Shown piece by piece: positions 8,452 to 15,258 of a DNA stretch of 46,989 nt. The DNA is taken from contig NZ_MVBK01000018.1 of the NCBI RefSeq assembly GCF_002000365.1, forward strand, positions 68,528-115,516, read 5' to 3'. Numbering within the stretch: position 1 is the first letter of the stretch; each line of letters opens with the position of its first letter. Both the position numbers and the translations under genes were made by a program. The notes under the pieces are model-generated. The model was not told the DNA's origin and searched no databases. It worked only from the letters and a program-made list of their open reading frames with translations. The stretch is from Thioalkalivibrio denitrificans (lineage in GTDB: Bacteria; Pseudomonadota; Gammaproteobacteria; Ectothiorhodospirales; Ectothiorhodospiraceae).

Positions 8452-9411
8452 TTACCGAAGCATCCCCAGTTCATCGAGCAGCTCGCGGTATTCCACCTTC
8501 AGGCGCTCTACCAGTGCGGCGCTTTCCTCCGGGCCGTAGTAGTGCATCTGGAAGCCCATTTCCTGCTTGCGCTCGGCCTGGGCACGGTTGACCTTGTCCA
8601 GCGCCTCGGCGATGCGGTTAACGGCTTCGTCAGGCATGCCTGCCGGACCCAGGGCGCCGCGATAGATGGCTTCCACCACGTCATAGCCCAGTTCCTTGAA
8701 GGTGGGCACGTCCGGCAGGAAGTCGACGCGCTCCTCGGTGGACACTGCCAGTGCCCGGAACCGGTCCTTGTTCTGCACGTACATGGTGGAGTTGGTCATC
8801 AGCGCACCCACGTGGCCACCCTGCAGCGCCGGAATGGTCGGACCGGAGCCGGGGAAGGGGATCCAGGTAAGGCGGATGTCGGCGGCCCGCATCAGGCGTA
8901 CGGCACCCAGGTGGTTGCCGCTGGCGGTACCGGTACCACCCACGGTGATGGAACCGGGGTTTTCCTTGGCGGCATTGATGAAGTCCTCGAGGGTCTGGAA
9001 GGGGCTGTCATTGCGCACCACCAGGACCTGGGGGGTGGAGTGGTAGGTGTAGATGACCTTCAGGTCGTCGGTCTGATAACCGGGATTGCGGGTCATCGGC
9101 TGGGCGATGATATGCGGGATGCTGAAGCAGGCGAACGTGTACCCGTCTGCGCGCTGACGGCTCACATGGGTCCAGCCTACGGCGCCGCCGCCGCCCTCAC
9201 GGTACTCAATGACTACATCGACACCCAGTTCGCTCCTGAGGGGTTCCTGCTGCATGCGCTGCACGATGTCGCATTCACCCCCCGGGCTGAAGGGGTTTAC
9301 GTAGGTCACGGTGCGCTCGGGGAACGAGGCCGCGGCGGGACCCGCCGCCATGCCCAGTGCACCCGCCAGGCAGGCGCCGACCAGGGCGGATCGTTTCAGT
9401 AGCTTGAACAT
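8452..9411 (-). CDS. TTT transporter periplasmic binding protein (TctC/Bug family)
   Basis: A 319-residue extracytoplasmic solute receptor. A signal peptide (KLLKRSALVGACLAGALGMA) ends near a PAAASFPER cleavage site. The mature protein has the Bug-family pattern: PFSPGGECDIVQR, the VIEYREGGGGAVGW loop, GYTFACFS, then VGGTGTASGNH and IPFPGSGPTIPALQGGHV. Two possible starts lie 6 nt apart. The ribosome site GGAGG touches the first ATG directly, so the second ATG (9411) is preferred. It is the first gene of the minus-strand operon, with its own promoter at 9616-9643. The ligand is likely a small anionic sulfonate, by context. Confidence 0.9.
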   Translation of the reverse strand: MFKLLKRSALVGACLAGALGMAAGPAAASFPERTVTYVNPFSPGGECDIVQRMQQEPLRSELGVDVVIEYREGGGGAVGWTHVSRQRADGYTFACFSIPHIIAQPMTRNPGYQTDDLKVIYTYHSTPQVLVVRNDSPFQTLEDFINAAKENPGSITVGGTGTASGNHLGAVRLMRAADIRLTWIPFPGSGPTIPALQGGHVGALMTNSTMYVQNKDRFRALAVSTEERVDFLPDVPTFKELGYDVVEAIYRGALGPAGMPDEAVNRIAEALDKVNRAQAERKQEMGFQMHYYGPEESAALVERLKVEYRELLDELGMLR

Positions 9412-9595
9412 GATCATCCTCCAATACCTTCTTTAAGAAGAGATGCCAACCGGTCGTGACGATTGGCTGTTTTGCTGCGGAGCGGGGCCGGGAGGGACTC
9501 CCGGCGGTTGCCGCGCCGCGTTCACTGGATCCATCCTCGGTACTCCCAAAGGAGTCTTCCTCCCCGCCAAATCGGGTCTCAGGAACCTAGCACGA

Positions 9596-9626
9596 GTCAT
9601 CTAACAAGTCTAGGTCATATAGTTGA
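9596..9626. promoter_or_regulatory. Operator-like repeats over the tctC -10 region
   Basis: CTAGGTCATATAGTTGA occupies 9610-9626, and a partial copy with GTCATCTA lies at 9596-9603. The full copy overlaps the tctC -10 hexamer, a position suited to repression. The same 17-mer with one change recurs at 9785-9801. The adjacent GntR protein is the obvious candidate binder, which is inference. Confidence 0.6.
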
Positions 9627-9643
9627 TATGGTTGTTTTGTCAA
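9616..9643 (-). promoter_or_regulatory. Sigma-70 promoter for tctC
   Basis: On the minus strand a perfect TTGACA (9643-9638) is followed by a 16-bp spacer and TATATG (9621-9616, 4 of 6 to TATAAT). Transcription would start near 9609, leaving a leader of about 200 nt before tctC. Confidence 0.6.
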
Positions 9644-9784
9644 CCAGTGGGACCTGGCTGGCAGGTGTCGGATTCCCCATCGGCCTTAAGAGTGTAGACC
9701 GCCCGGGGATGATTTCCGTGCATCGCTGAACAGTTCCTGAATGGGGCCGCGGGTACAATCTGCGGGGAAGGTCACATTACTCAG

Positions 9785-9826
9785 CTAGGTCATCTAGTTG
9801 AATTTTTCTCAGGGACGTACTAGGCT
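9785..9826 (+). promoter_or_regulatory. suyA promoter with overlapping operator-like repeat
   Basis: CTAGGTCATCTAGTTGA at 9785-9801 is the second full copy of the repeat found in front of tctC, differing at one base. It overlaps a TTGAAT -35 box (9798-9803). The -10 is poor: TAGGCT at 9821-9826 with a 17-bp spacer. The weak -10 suggests an activator-dependent or tightly controlled promoter. Confidence 0.5.
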
Positions 9827-9938
9827 ATTTCGAGTGCCGCCGCCGAACCGGTACTGGCCCTCGTCGCCGCGGGGTCCCAAAGGCAGGTTTTCGTGCGGAA
9901 GGGTTCCAGCTGTACAACGCTAAGGTACCGGAGGAAAC

Positions 9939-10220
9939 ATGATTCACTTCATCGTGCACGACCAGCATGACTCCGTGGGAGTCGTGGTGGTCGAAGGGGT
10001 CGAGGCCGGCCAGGAAGTCACTGGCTGGATCATGGACCAGGACAAGGAACTCAAGGTCAAGCTCCTGAACGACATCCCCATCGGACACAAGTTCGCCATC
10101 CGTGATCTCAACGAGGGCGACACCGTCATGAAGTACAACACTGACATCGGGCGCATGGTGCAGCCGGCCAAGGCCGGCGAGCACGTGCATGTTCACAACC
10201 TCAAGACGAAACGGTGGTAA
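9939..10220 (+). CDS. suyA: (R)-sulfolactate sulfo-lyase small subunit SuyA
   Basis: A 93-residue protein of the UxaA N-terminal (SAF) family. It is the small subunit of sulfolactate sulfo-lyase, which cleaves (R)-3-sulfolactate to pyruvate and sulfite. It starts [19 protein letters not shown], where altronate dehydratase has a related beta-rich start, and keeps the [20 protein letters not shown] pattern and the [16 protein letters not shown] ending typical of SAF domains. The ribosome site is strong (GGAGGA, 7 bp before ATG). The large subunit gene starts 6 bp after its stop, which supports a heteromeric enzyme. It is the first gene of the long plus-strand operon. Confidence 0.93.
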   Translation: MIHFIVHDQHDSVGVVVVEGVEAGQEVTGWIMDQDKELKVKLLNDIPIGHKFAIRDLNEGDTVMKYNTDIGRMVQPAKAGEHVHVHNLKTKRW

Positions 10221-10225
10221 CAGCC

Positions 10226-11392
10226 ATGCTTGATCAGACTATTCTCGGTTATCGCCGTGAGAACGGCCGCGTGGGCGTTCGCAACCACGTGATCATCCTT
10301 CCCCTGGACGATCTGTCCAACGCCGCCTCCGAGGCGGTGGCCAACAACATCAAGGGCTGCATGGCGTTGCCCCATCCCTATGGGCGCCTGCAGTTCGGCA
10401 AGGACCTGGAACTCCATTTCCGGACGCTGATCGGCACCGGCCGCAACCCCAACGTCGCCGCCGTCATCGTCATTGGCATCGAGCCGAACTGGACCAGGAA
10501 GGTGGTCGACGGGATTGCCGAGACGGGCAAGCCCGTGGCCGGTTTTCATATCGAGCAGAACGGGGACATCAACACCATCGCCGCCGCTTCGCGCAAGGCG
10601 AAGGAATTCGTGCAGTGGGCCAGCGAGCTTCAGAAGGAGCCTTGCCCCATCAGCGAGCTGTGGGTGTCCACCAAGTGCGGTGAGTCCGACACCACCTCCG
10701 GCCTGGGTGCGAACCCCTGCGTGGGTGCCGCGTTCGACCGCCTCTATGAGAACGGCAACACCCTGGTGTTCGGTGAGACCTCCGAGCTGACCGGCGGTGA
10801 GCACCTGGTGCGTGACCGGTGCGTCAATGAGCAGGTTGCCAAGCACTTCATGGAGACCTGGAGCGCCTACAACGACTTCATCAACGAGAACAAGACCAAC
10901 GATCTCTCCGATTCCCAGCCCACCAAGGGCAACATCGAAGGCGGCCTGACCACCATCGAGGAGAAGGCGCTGGGCAACATCCAGAAGATCGGCAAGAAGT
11001 GCAAGGTGGACGGCGTGCTGGAACCAGCCGAGGAGCCGACCGGTGGCAAGGGCCTGTACTTCATGGACTCCTCGTCCGCCGCTGCGGAGATGGTCACCCT
11101 GTGTGCCGCCGCCGGCTATGTGGTGCATTTCTTCCCCACGGGCCAGGGCAACGTGATCGGAAACCCGATCCTTCCGGTGATCAAGATCACCGCGAATCCG
11201 CGTACCGTGCGCACCATGGGTGAGCATGTCGATGTGGACGTGAGCGGCATCCTGCAGAAGGAAATGAACATGGAAGACGCGGGCCAGAAGCTCCTCGAGT
11301 GCATGATCAGCACGGCCAACGGCCGCATGACCGCTGCCGAGGCCCTGGGTCATCGCGAGTTTGTGCTGACGCGCCTGTATCGCAGCGCGTAA
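10226..11392 (+). CDS. suyB: (R)-sulfolactate sulfo-lyase large subunit SuyB
   Basis: A 388-residue UxaA/D-galactarate dehydratase-type large subunit. Diagnostic stretches are [19 protein letters not shown] at the N-terminus, [16 protein letters not shown] in the middle, [20 protein letters not shown] and [15 protein letters not shown]. The cysteine motif KCGES and other cysteines are expected to bind iron, as in the family. Similarity to the Paracoccus SuyB sequence, as I remember it, is high throughout, which separates it from altronate dehydratase. ATG at 10226 is preferred over GTG 10214, which overlaps suyA. It yields pyruvate for growth and sulfite, for which a TauE-type exporter is encoded in the same operon. 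Confidence 0.95.
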   Translation: MLDQTILGYRRENGRVGVRNHVIILPLDDLSNAASEAVANNIKGCMALPHPYGRLQFGKDLELHFRTLIGTGRNPNVAAVIVIGIEPNWTRKVVDGIAETGKPVAGFHIEQNGDINTIAAASRKAKEFVQWASELQKEPCPISELWVSTKCGESDTTSGLGANPCVGAAFDRLYENGNTLVFGETSELTGGEHLVRDRCVNEQVAKHFMETWSAYNDFINENKTNDLSDSQPTKGNIEGGLTTIEEKALGNIQKIGKKCKVDGVLEPAEEPTGGKGLYFMDSSSAAAEMVTLCAAAGYVVHFFPTGQGNVIGNPILPVIKITANPRTVRTMGEHVDVDVSGILQKEMNMEDAGQKLLECMISTANGRMTAAEALGHREFVLTRLYRSA

Positions 11393-11402
11393 TCCCGACG
11401 GA

Positions 11403-11434
11403 AACCGGCCCGGCCGCGTTCGGCCGGGCCGGTT
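11403..11434 (+). other. Strong hairpin between suyB and the iron-sulfur subunit gene
   Basis: A perfect 14-bp stem pairs AACCGGCCCGGCCG (11403-11416) with CGGCCGGGCCGGTT (11421-11434) around a CGTT loop. No T-run follows, so it is more likely a processing or mRNA-stabilising structure than a terminator. It could allow suyAB to be expressed above the downstream genes. Confidence 0.7.
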
Positions 11435-11478
11435 GCCCGTGCAGGGCCGTTTTCCAATCCATCCGGAGTAGAACACCC

Positions 11479-12195
11479 ATGTCGGATTTCCTCACGGTGC
11501 GGGTCTGGCGAGGGGACGAGCAGGGCGGGTTCCAGACGTTTGAGGTGCCGCGCCTCGAAAGCCAGACGGTGCTTGACGTGGTGAGCCACATACAGCGCCA
11601 ACTGGATCCCACGCTGGCTTATCGTTTCGCGTGCCGTGTCGGCATGTGCGGTTCTTGTGCCATGACGGTCAACGGCAAGGCCCGCTGGACCTGCCGCACC
11701 CACGTCGCCAAGGTGGCCGCGGACGGCAACCTGGAGCTGGCGCCACTGGCGCACCTGCCCGTGGTCCGCGACCTGGTGACCGACATGTCGGCGTTCTTTG
11801 ACAAGTGGGCGAGGGCACGCGGCCAGTTTCACCCCACCGCAACCCGCAAGGATCCGTTTGCACGGATCCGACCGGACTCTGCGCAGCGCATCAACGCCGA
11901 TGCCGGCATTGAGTGCATCGGCTGCGGTGTGTGCTACGCGTCCTGCGATGTGGTGCAATGGCGCCCCGACTACCTGGGACCGGCGGCACTCAACCGGGCC
12001 TGGACCCTCGTCAACGACGAACGAGACGGCGCGCAGGCCGAGCGCCTGCGCGCGGTGGCCGGCGATGCCGGCTGCCATGCGTGCCACACGCACCTGAGCT
12101 GTACCGAACGCTGTCCGAAACACATTTCGCCCACGGCCGGCATTGCCGGCCTCAAGCGCGCCGCCATGAAGGCCGCGCTGCGGGGCGACCTGTGA
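11479..12195 (+). CDS. Succinate dehydrogenase/fumarate reductase-like iron-sulfur subunit
   Basis: A 238-residue electron-transfer subunit of the SdhB/FrdB family. The [2Fe-2S] ligands are Cys52, Cys57, Cys60 and Cys72 (CRVGMCGSC ... C). The C-terminal ferredoxin half has CIGCGVCYASC at 146-156 and a second cysteine group, CHACHTHLSCTERCPKH, at 199-214. The second group contains one more cysteine than the standard SdhB pattern. It would pass electrons from the flavoprotein, encoded 3 kb downstream, to the two membrane anchors that follow directly. Its position after suyAB suggests a substrate feeding into sulfolactate, not the ordinary Krebs cycle enzyme. The start at 11479 has GGAG 10 bp upstream. 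Confidence 0.9.
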   Translation: MSDFLTVRVWRGDEQGGFQTFEVPRLESQTVLDVVSHIQRQLDPTLAYRFACRVGMCGSCAMTVNGKARWTCRTHVAKVAADGNLELAPLAHLPVVRDLVTDMSAFFDKWARARGQFHPTATRKDPFARIRPDSAQRINADAGIECIGCGVCYASCDVVQWRPDYLGPAALNRAWTLVNDERDGAQAERLRAVAGDAGCHACHTHLSCTERCPKHISPTAGIAGLKRAAMKAALRGDL

Positions 12196-12530
12196 ACACG
12201 CGCACGGAAGTGCGGCTCTGGGCGGCACAACGCATCAGCGCCATGGTGCTTGGTGTCTGCGTATTCGTACACCTGATCACCATCATGGTGGCCATGCGCG
12301 GAGGACTGTCGGCAGCCGAGATCCTGGAGCGCACCCAGGGCAACTGGGCGTGGTTCGTCTTCTACGTTGTGTTCGTCGCCGCCGTGGTGGTGCATGCGCC
12401 CATCGGGCTTCGCACCATCATTGAGGAGTGGCTCGGATGGCGGGGCACCTGGCTTGATATCCTGCTGGTGGTGCTTGCGGCCGCCCTGGGTCTCTGGGGT
12501 CTGCGCGCCGTATGGGCGGTGTTCGCATGA
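12192..12530 (+). CDS. SdhC/FrdC-like membrane anchor subunit
   Basis: A 112-residue membrane protein with three helices, starting at GTG 12192, which overlaps the stop of the iron-sulfur gene (GTGA). Histidines occur in VFVHLITIMVAMRGG (helix 1) and AVVVHAPIGLRTIIEEWL (helix 2), placed like the haem b and quinone-site residues of succinate dehydrogenase anchors. With the next gene it should form the membrane base that passes electrons to quinone. An isolated short open frame of this kind would be weak evidence, but the exact overlaps on both sides and the helix pattern support it. No hydrophilic domain is present. Confidence 0.85.
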   Translation: MNTRTEVRLWAAQRISAMVLGVCVFVHLITIMVAMRGGLSAAEILERTQGNWAWFVFYVVFVAAVVVHAPIGLRTIIEEWLGWRGTWLDILLVVLAAALGLWGLRAVWAVFA

Positions 12531-12871
12531 AGACCGACTGGCGCGCCCGCAATCACCCGGCCTGGTGGGCCTTCCTGGTGCACCGCATCTCGGGCATCGT
12601 GCTCACCCTGTTCCTGCCGTTTCATTTCTGGGTGTTGGGCATGGCCCTGAACGACGCCGCCCGGATGGACGATTTTTTCGCCTGGGCCGATCGTCCCCTG
12701 GTGAAGGTGGCCGAGGCGGGACTCGTGATCCTGCTGGCCGCACACCTGACCGGCGGCCTGCGACTGATGGCCCTGGAATTCCTTGCCTGGCGGGGCTGGC
12801 AGAAGGACCTGTTGGCAGTGGCCGCCGGCCTGACGGTGATCGCCGGTGTGGTCTTCGCCTATGTGGTTTGA
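12527..12871 (+). CDS. SdhD-like membrane anchor subunit
   Basis: A 114-residue membrane protein with three helices, starting at ATG 12527 in a 4-bp overlap (ATGA) with the previous gene. It reads HPAWWAFLVHRISGIVLTLF near the N-terminus, the HRxSG pattern of SdhC/SdhD anchors, then FHFWVLGMAL and VILLAAHLTGGLRLMALEFL, giving candidate haem histidines in the helices. It should pair with the preceding anchor. Its end overlaps the start of the TauE-type exporter gene, tying the exporter to this enzyme complex in translation. Confidence 0.85.
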   Translation: MKTDWRARNHPAWWAFLVHRISGIVLTLFLPFHFWVLGMALNDAARMDDFFAWADRPLVKVAEAGLVILLAAHLTGGLRLMALEFLAWRGWQKDLLAVAAGLTVIAGVVFAYVV

Positions 12872-13592
12872 GATCGGGGTACTGGTCTTTGGCGCGTTTG
12901 CCGCATCCCTGGCAGCCGGTGCCTCCGGTTTCGCCTTCGGGCTCGTGGGCATGGCGATCTGGCTGCACGCCATCTCTCCGGCCCGTGCCGTGCCGCTGGT
13001 CATTCTGTGCTCGATCCTGCTGAACATGGCACTGATCTGGCGGCTGTGGTCTTCGGTGGACATGAAGCGCCTCAAGCCGTTTCTTGTCGGTGCGGTGGTG
13101 GGCGTGCCCCTGGGTGTGGCGGCCCTGAGACATGTCGAACCCGGCGTGATCCGTCAGACAGTCGGTGCACTGCTCATCGTCTACAGTCTGTACATGGTCA
13201 CCCGGGCGACCATGCCGGTGCTGCCGCTGTCGCCCCGGGCCGGTCGCACGATGGACACCGGCGTCGGCGCCCTGGGCGGATTCATGGGCGGTTCCACCAG
13301 CCTGAACGGAATCTTTCCCACACTCTGGTGCGGGATTCGCGGCTGGACCCCGCGGGAGCAGCGGGGCGTGTTCCAGCCCTACGTGCTGCTGGTACACCTC
13401 TACACCCTGGCGTGGCTTGGCGGCACGGGCACGCTCGGCAGGCAGACACTGCACGACATCCTGTGGTGTGTGCCTTTCGTGGCCGCCGGCGGCTATATCG
13501 GCCTGCAGCTGTTTCACCGGACCAGCGAGGCCGGATTCCGGCGCCTGATGCTGGGCCTTTTCATTGTCTCGGGTGTCCTTCTGCTCATCTGA
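12861..13592 (+). CDS. TauE/SafE-type (TSUP) sulfite exporter
   Basis: A 243-residue membrane protein with about eight helices and the TSUP-family layout: a glycine and alanine-rich first helix (GAFAASLAAGASGFAFGLVG), a VGAVVGVPLGVAALRHVEP segment, then MDTGVGALGGFMGGSTSLNG starting the second half. TSUP members near sulfonate lyases are generally assigned to sulfite export; others move sulfoacetate, thiosulfate or organic acids. The start ATG 12861 overlaps the sdhD-like gene by 11 bp; a GTG at 12846 is less likely. Placement between the anchors and the hydratase of a sulfonate operon strongly favours removing sulfite released by SuyAB and CuyA. Confidence 0.85.
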   Translation: MWFEIGVLVFGAFAASLAAGASGFAFGLVGMAIWLHAISPARAVPLVILCSILLNMALIWRLWSSVDMKRLKPFLVGAVVGVPLGVAALRHVEPGVIRQTVGALLIVYSLYMVTRATMPVLPLSPRAGRTMDTGVGALGGFMGGSTSLNGIFPTLWCGIRGWTPREQRGVFQPYVLLVHLYTLAWLGGTGTLGRQTLHDILWCVPFVAAGGYIGLQLFHRTSEAGFRRLMLGLFIVSGVLLLI

Positions 13593-13620
13593 GACAGGAC
13601 ATCGGGCGCCTCCCGGAATC

Positions 13621-13645
13621 CCGGAGCGGACTCACATCGCTCCGG
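13621..13645 (+). other. Short hairpin before the hydratase alpha gene
   Basis: CCGGAGCG (13621-13628) pairs with CGCTCCGG (13638-13645) in the 114-bp gap between the exporter and hydratase genes. No T-run follows. It may be an mRNA processing site. The rest of the gap shows nothing recognisable apart from the GGAG ribosome site at 13695-13698. Confidence 0.5.
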
Positions 13646-13706
13646 GGCGAACTCACCGAAGGGCCGATTGCCCGGCACGGCCCCGGATACAGATGGAGTG
13701 ACAGTC

Positions 13707-14582
13707 ATGAACATTGATCCGAACATTGTGGAGGACGCTGCACGGGAGCTCTACATCAGGGCCCTGAAGGTGCTTCCCCCCGATATCAAGGCGGGTTTCG
13801 ACCAGCTGAGCGAACGCGAAAGCTCCGAGACGGGCAAGGCCGTGCTCGGCACCATGATCCGCAACATCGCCGTGGCCGAGGACACCAACAATCTGCTGTG
13901 CCAGGACACGGGGGTGCCCATTTACAACGTCACCATCGGGCGCAACGTGGACTTCGACGGCGCGACCCTGAAGGAGGCCATTCGCAAGGGCTGCGAGCGG
14001 GCGACGAAAGAGCATCCGCTGCGTTCCTCCGTGGTGCATCCCATCACGCGCAAGAACGAGCACACTTCGACAGGCATCCGCGTGCCGGTGATTCATTTTG
14101 ATTTCAGCGATCAGCCCGACGAGTTCCGCCTGGAGATGATTCCCAAGGGCAGCGGTTCGGAGAACAACTCCTGGCTGCGCATGGCCATACCCGCCGAGGG
14201 CATCGACGCGGTCAAGACCTTTGTCGTGGATTGCGTGCTGGAGGCGGGCGGCAAGACCTGTCCGCCCACCATCGTCGGCGTGGGCGTAGGCGGCACCTCG
14301 GAACTGTGCGTGCACATGGCCAAGATGGCCGCCACGCGGCCGCTGGGTTCCCATTGCGAGGATCCGGAAGGGCGCAAGCTGGAAGAGGAACTCTCCGCCG
14401 TGGTCAACAAGCTGGGCGTCGGTGCCCAGGGTCTGGGCGGCGATGCCACGGCCTTTGCCGTACACGTGGAACTGGCCGCAACGCACATCACCATGAATCC
14501 GGTGGCCGTGAACATGCAATGTCACTCGGCGCGGCGCGCCTCGGCACAGATCACGGCTGACGGTGTCAGCTACGGCTTCTGA
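13707..14582 (+). CDS. Class I fumarase-like hydratase, alpha subunit
   Basis: A 291-residue protein of the iron-sulfur fumarase/tartrate dehydratase alpha family (FumA N-terminal domain, TtdA). The three expected cluster cysteines are visible: LCQDTGVPIYNV, GGKTCPPTIVGVGVGGTSE and VNMQCHSARRAS. KGSGSENNSWLRM is the conserved basic loop. These enzymes add water to a trans double bond next to a carboxylate. The gene is translationally close to the beta subunit (19 bp) and sits between sulfite-export and flavoprotein genes. I infer it hydrates 3-sulfoacrylate to sulfolactate; fumarate or tartrate as substrate cannot be excluded. ATG 13707 is chosen for its GGAG; the frame is open upstream to 13668. 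Confidence 0.88.
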   Translation: MNIDPNIVEDAARELYIRALKVLPPDIKAGFDQLSERESSETGKAVLGTMIRNIAVAEDTNNLLCQDTGVPIYNVTIGRNVDFDGATLKEAIRKGCERATKEHPLRSSVVHPITRKNEHTSTGIRVPVIHFDFSDQPDEFRLEMIPKGSGSENNSWLRMAIPAEGIDAVKTFVVDCVLEAGGKTCPPTIVGVGVGGTSELCVHMAKMAATRPLGSHCEDPEGRKLEEELSAVVNKLGVGAQGLGGDATAFAVHVELAATHITMNPVAVNMQCHSARRASAQITADGVSYGF

Positions 14583-14601
14583 TCGAGAGGGGAGAACACA
14601 C

Positions 14602-15216
14602 ATGGCACATCATGACATCACCACTCCCGTCACCGAGGAAACCGTTCGGAGCTGGCGGGTCAATGACACGGTCACGCTCAACGGCACGTTGTTCGGCATC
14701 CGTGACGCCACCCAGATCCACATGTTCGATCGCGGGCGTACTACGCGCTTCGATCTGAACGGTCATGCGGTGATCCATACCGCACCCAACGTGCGCAAGG
14801 TGGAGAAGAGCGACGAATACCCGGCGGGCTACGCCCCCGTATGCATCGGCACAACCACCAGTGCGCGCATGGAGCGTTTCTCGCGTCCGCTCATGGAGCA
14901 GTACGGCGTGCGCATGATCATCGGCAAGGGCGGCCTGCTGGACGATTCCCTCAAGGCCTTCCAGGACCTGGGTGGCGTGTATCTGGCCATCGTGGGCGGC
15001 ACTGCGGCCCTGGAGACCACCTGGGTGGAAGCCATCGAGGACGTGGACCTGGACGACCTCAACCCGGAGTCACTCTGGAAATTCCGCATCAAGGGATTCG
15101 GTCCGCTGCTGGTGGCCATGGACAGTCACGGCGACAGCCTCTACAGCCACGTGCGCGAGGAAGGCGCCAGGCGGCGCTCGGACGTGCTCGCCGCGCTGGG
15201 CGTGGCCGCCAAGTAG
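14602..15216 (+). CDS. Class I fumarase-like hydratase, beta subunit
   Basis: A 204-residue partner matching the FumA C-terminal domain/TtdB. It shows the swivelling beta-barrel features of the family: LNGTLFGIRDATQIHMF near residue 28, the loop VCIGTTTSARMERF near 83-96, GVRMIIGKGGL and LAIVGGTAALET. In ordinary fumarases the loop reads GPTTSxRMD, so the Pro-to-Thr and Asp-to-Glu changes here may indicate a shifted substrate. This comparison is from memory. It has a strong ribosome site (GAGGGGAG). The flavoprotein gene starts 42 bp after its stop. Confidence 0.86.
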   Translation: MAHHDITTPVTEETVRSWRVNDTVTLNGTLFGIRDATQIHMFDRGRTTRFDLNGHAVIHTAPNVRKVEKSDEYPAGYAPVCIGTTTSARMERFSRPLMEQYGVRMIIGKGGLLDDSLKAFQDLGGVYLAIVGGTAALETTWVEAIEDVDLDDLNPESLWKFRIKGFGPLLVAMDSHGDSLYSHVREEGARRRSDVLAALGVAAK

Positions 15217-15258
15217 GCGCACCTCGTTCACTCAATCGCATCCGCGGGAAGGGCCGTC

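Larger units (their letters stand above)
9412..9938. promoter_or_regulatory. Divergent regulatory region between the tct-cuyA and suy operons
   Basis: This 527-bp gap separates the two divergent operons and contains no gene. It holds a minus-strand promoter for tctC, a plus-strand promoter for suyA and three copies of an operator-like sequence. A leader hairpin (GCCGGGAG at 9487-9494 with CTCCCGGC at 9498-9505) lies in the tctC 5' leader. The left part, 9412-9585, is otherwise featureless and would be an untranslated leader of about 200 nt. Confidence 0.75.

Noticed and set aside
9412-9417. ATG at 9417 as the tctC start
   Set aside because: The GGAGG ribosome site is directly against it, with no spacing. 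The in-frame ATG at 9411 has a 6-nt spacing.
13707-15216. Reading the hydratase as L-tartrate dehydratase for a tartrate pathway
   Set aside because: The TTT transporter and hydratase alone would allow it, but suyAB, cuyA, slcC, comC and a sulfite exporter in the same cluster do not fit tartrate use. It remains a formal alternative for the substrate.
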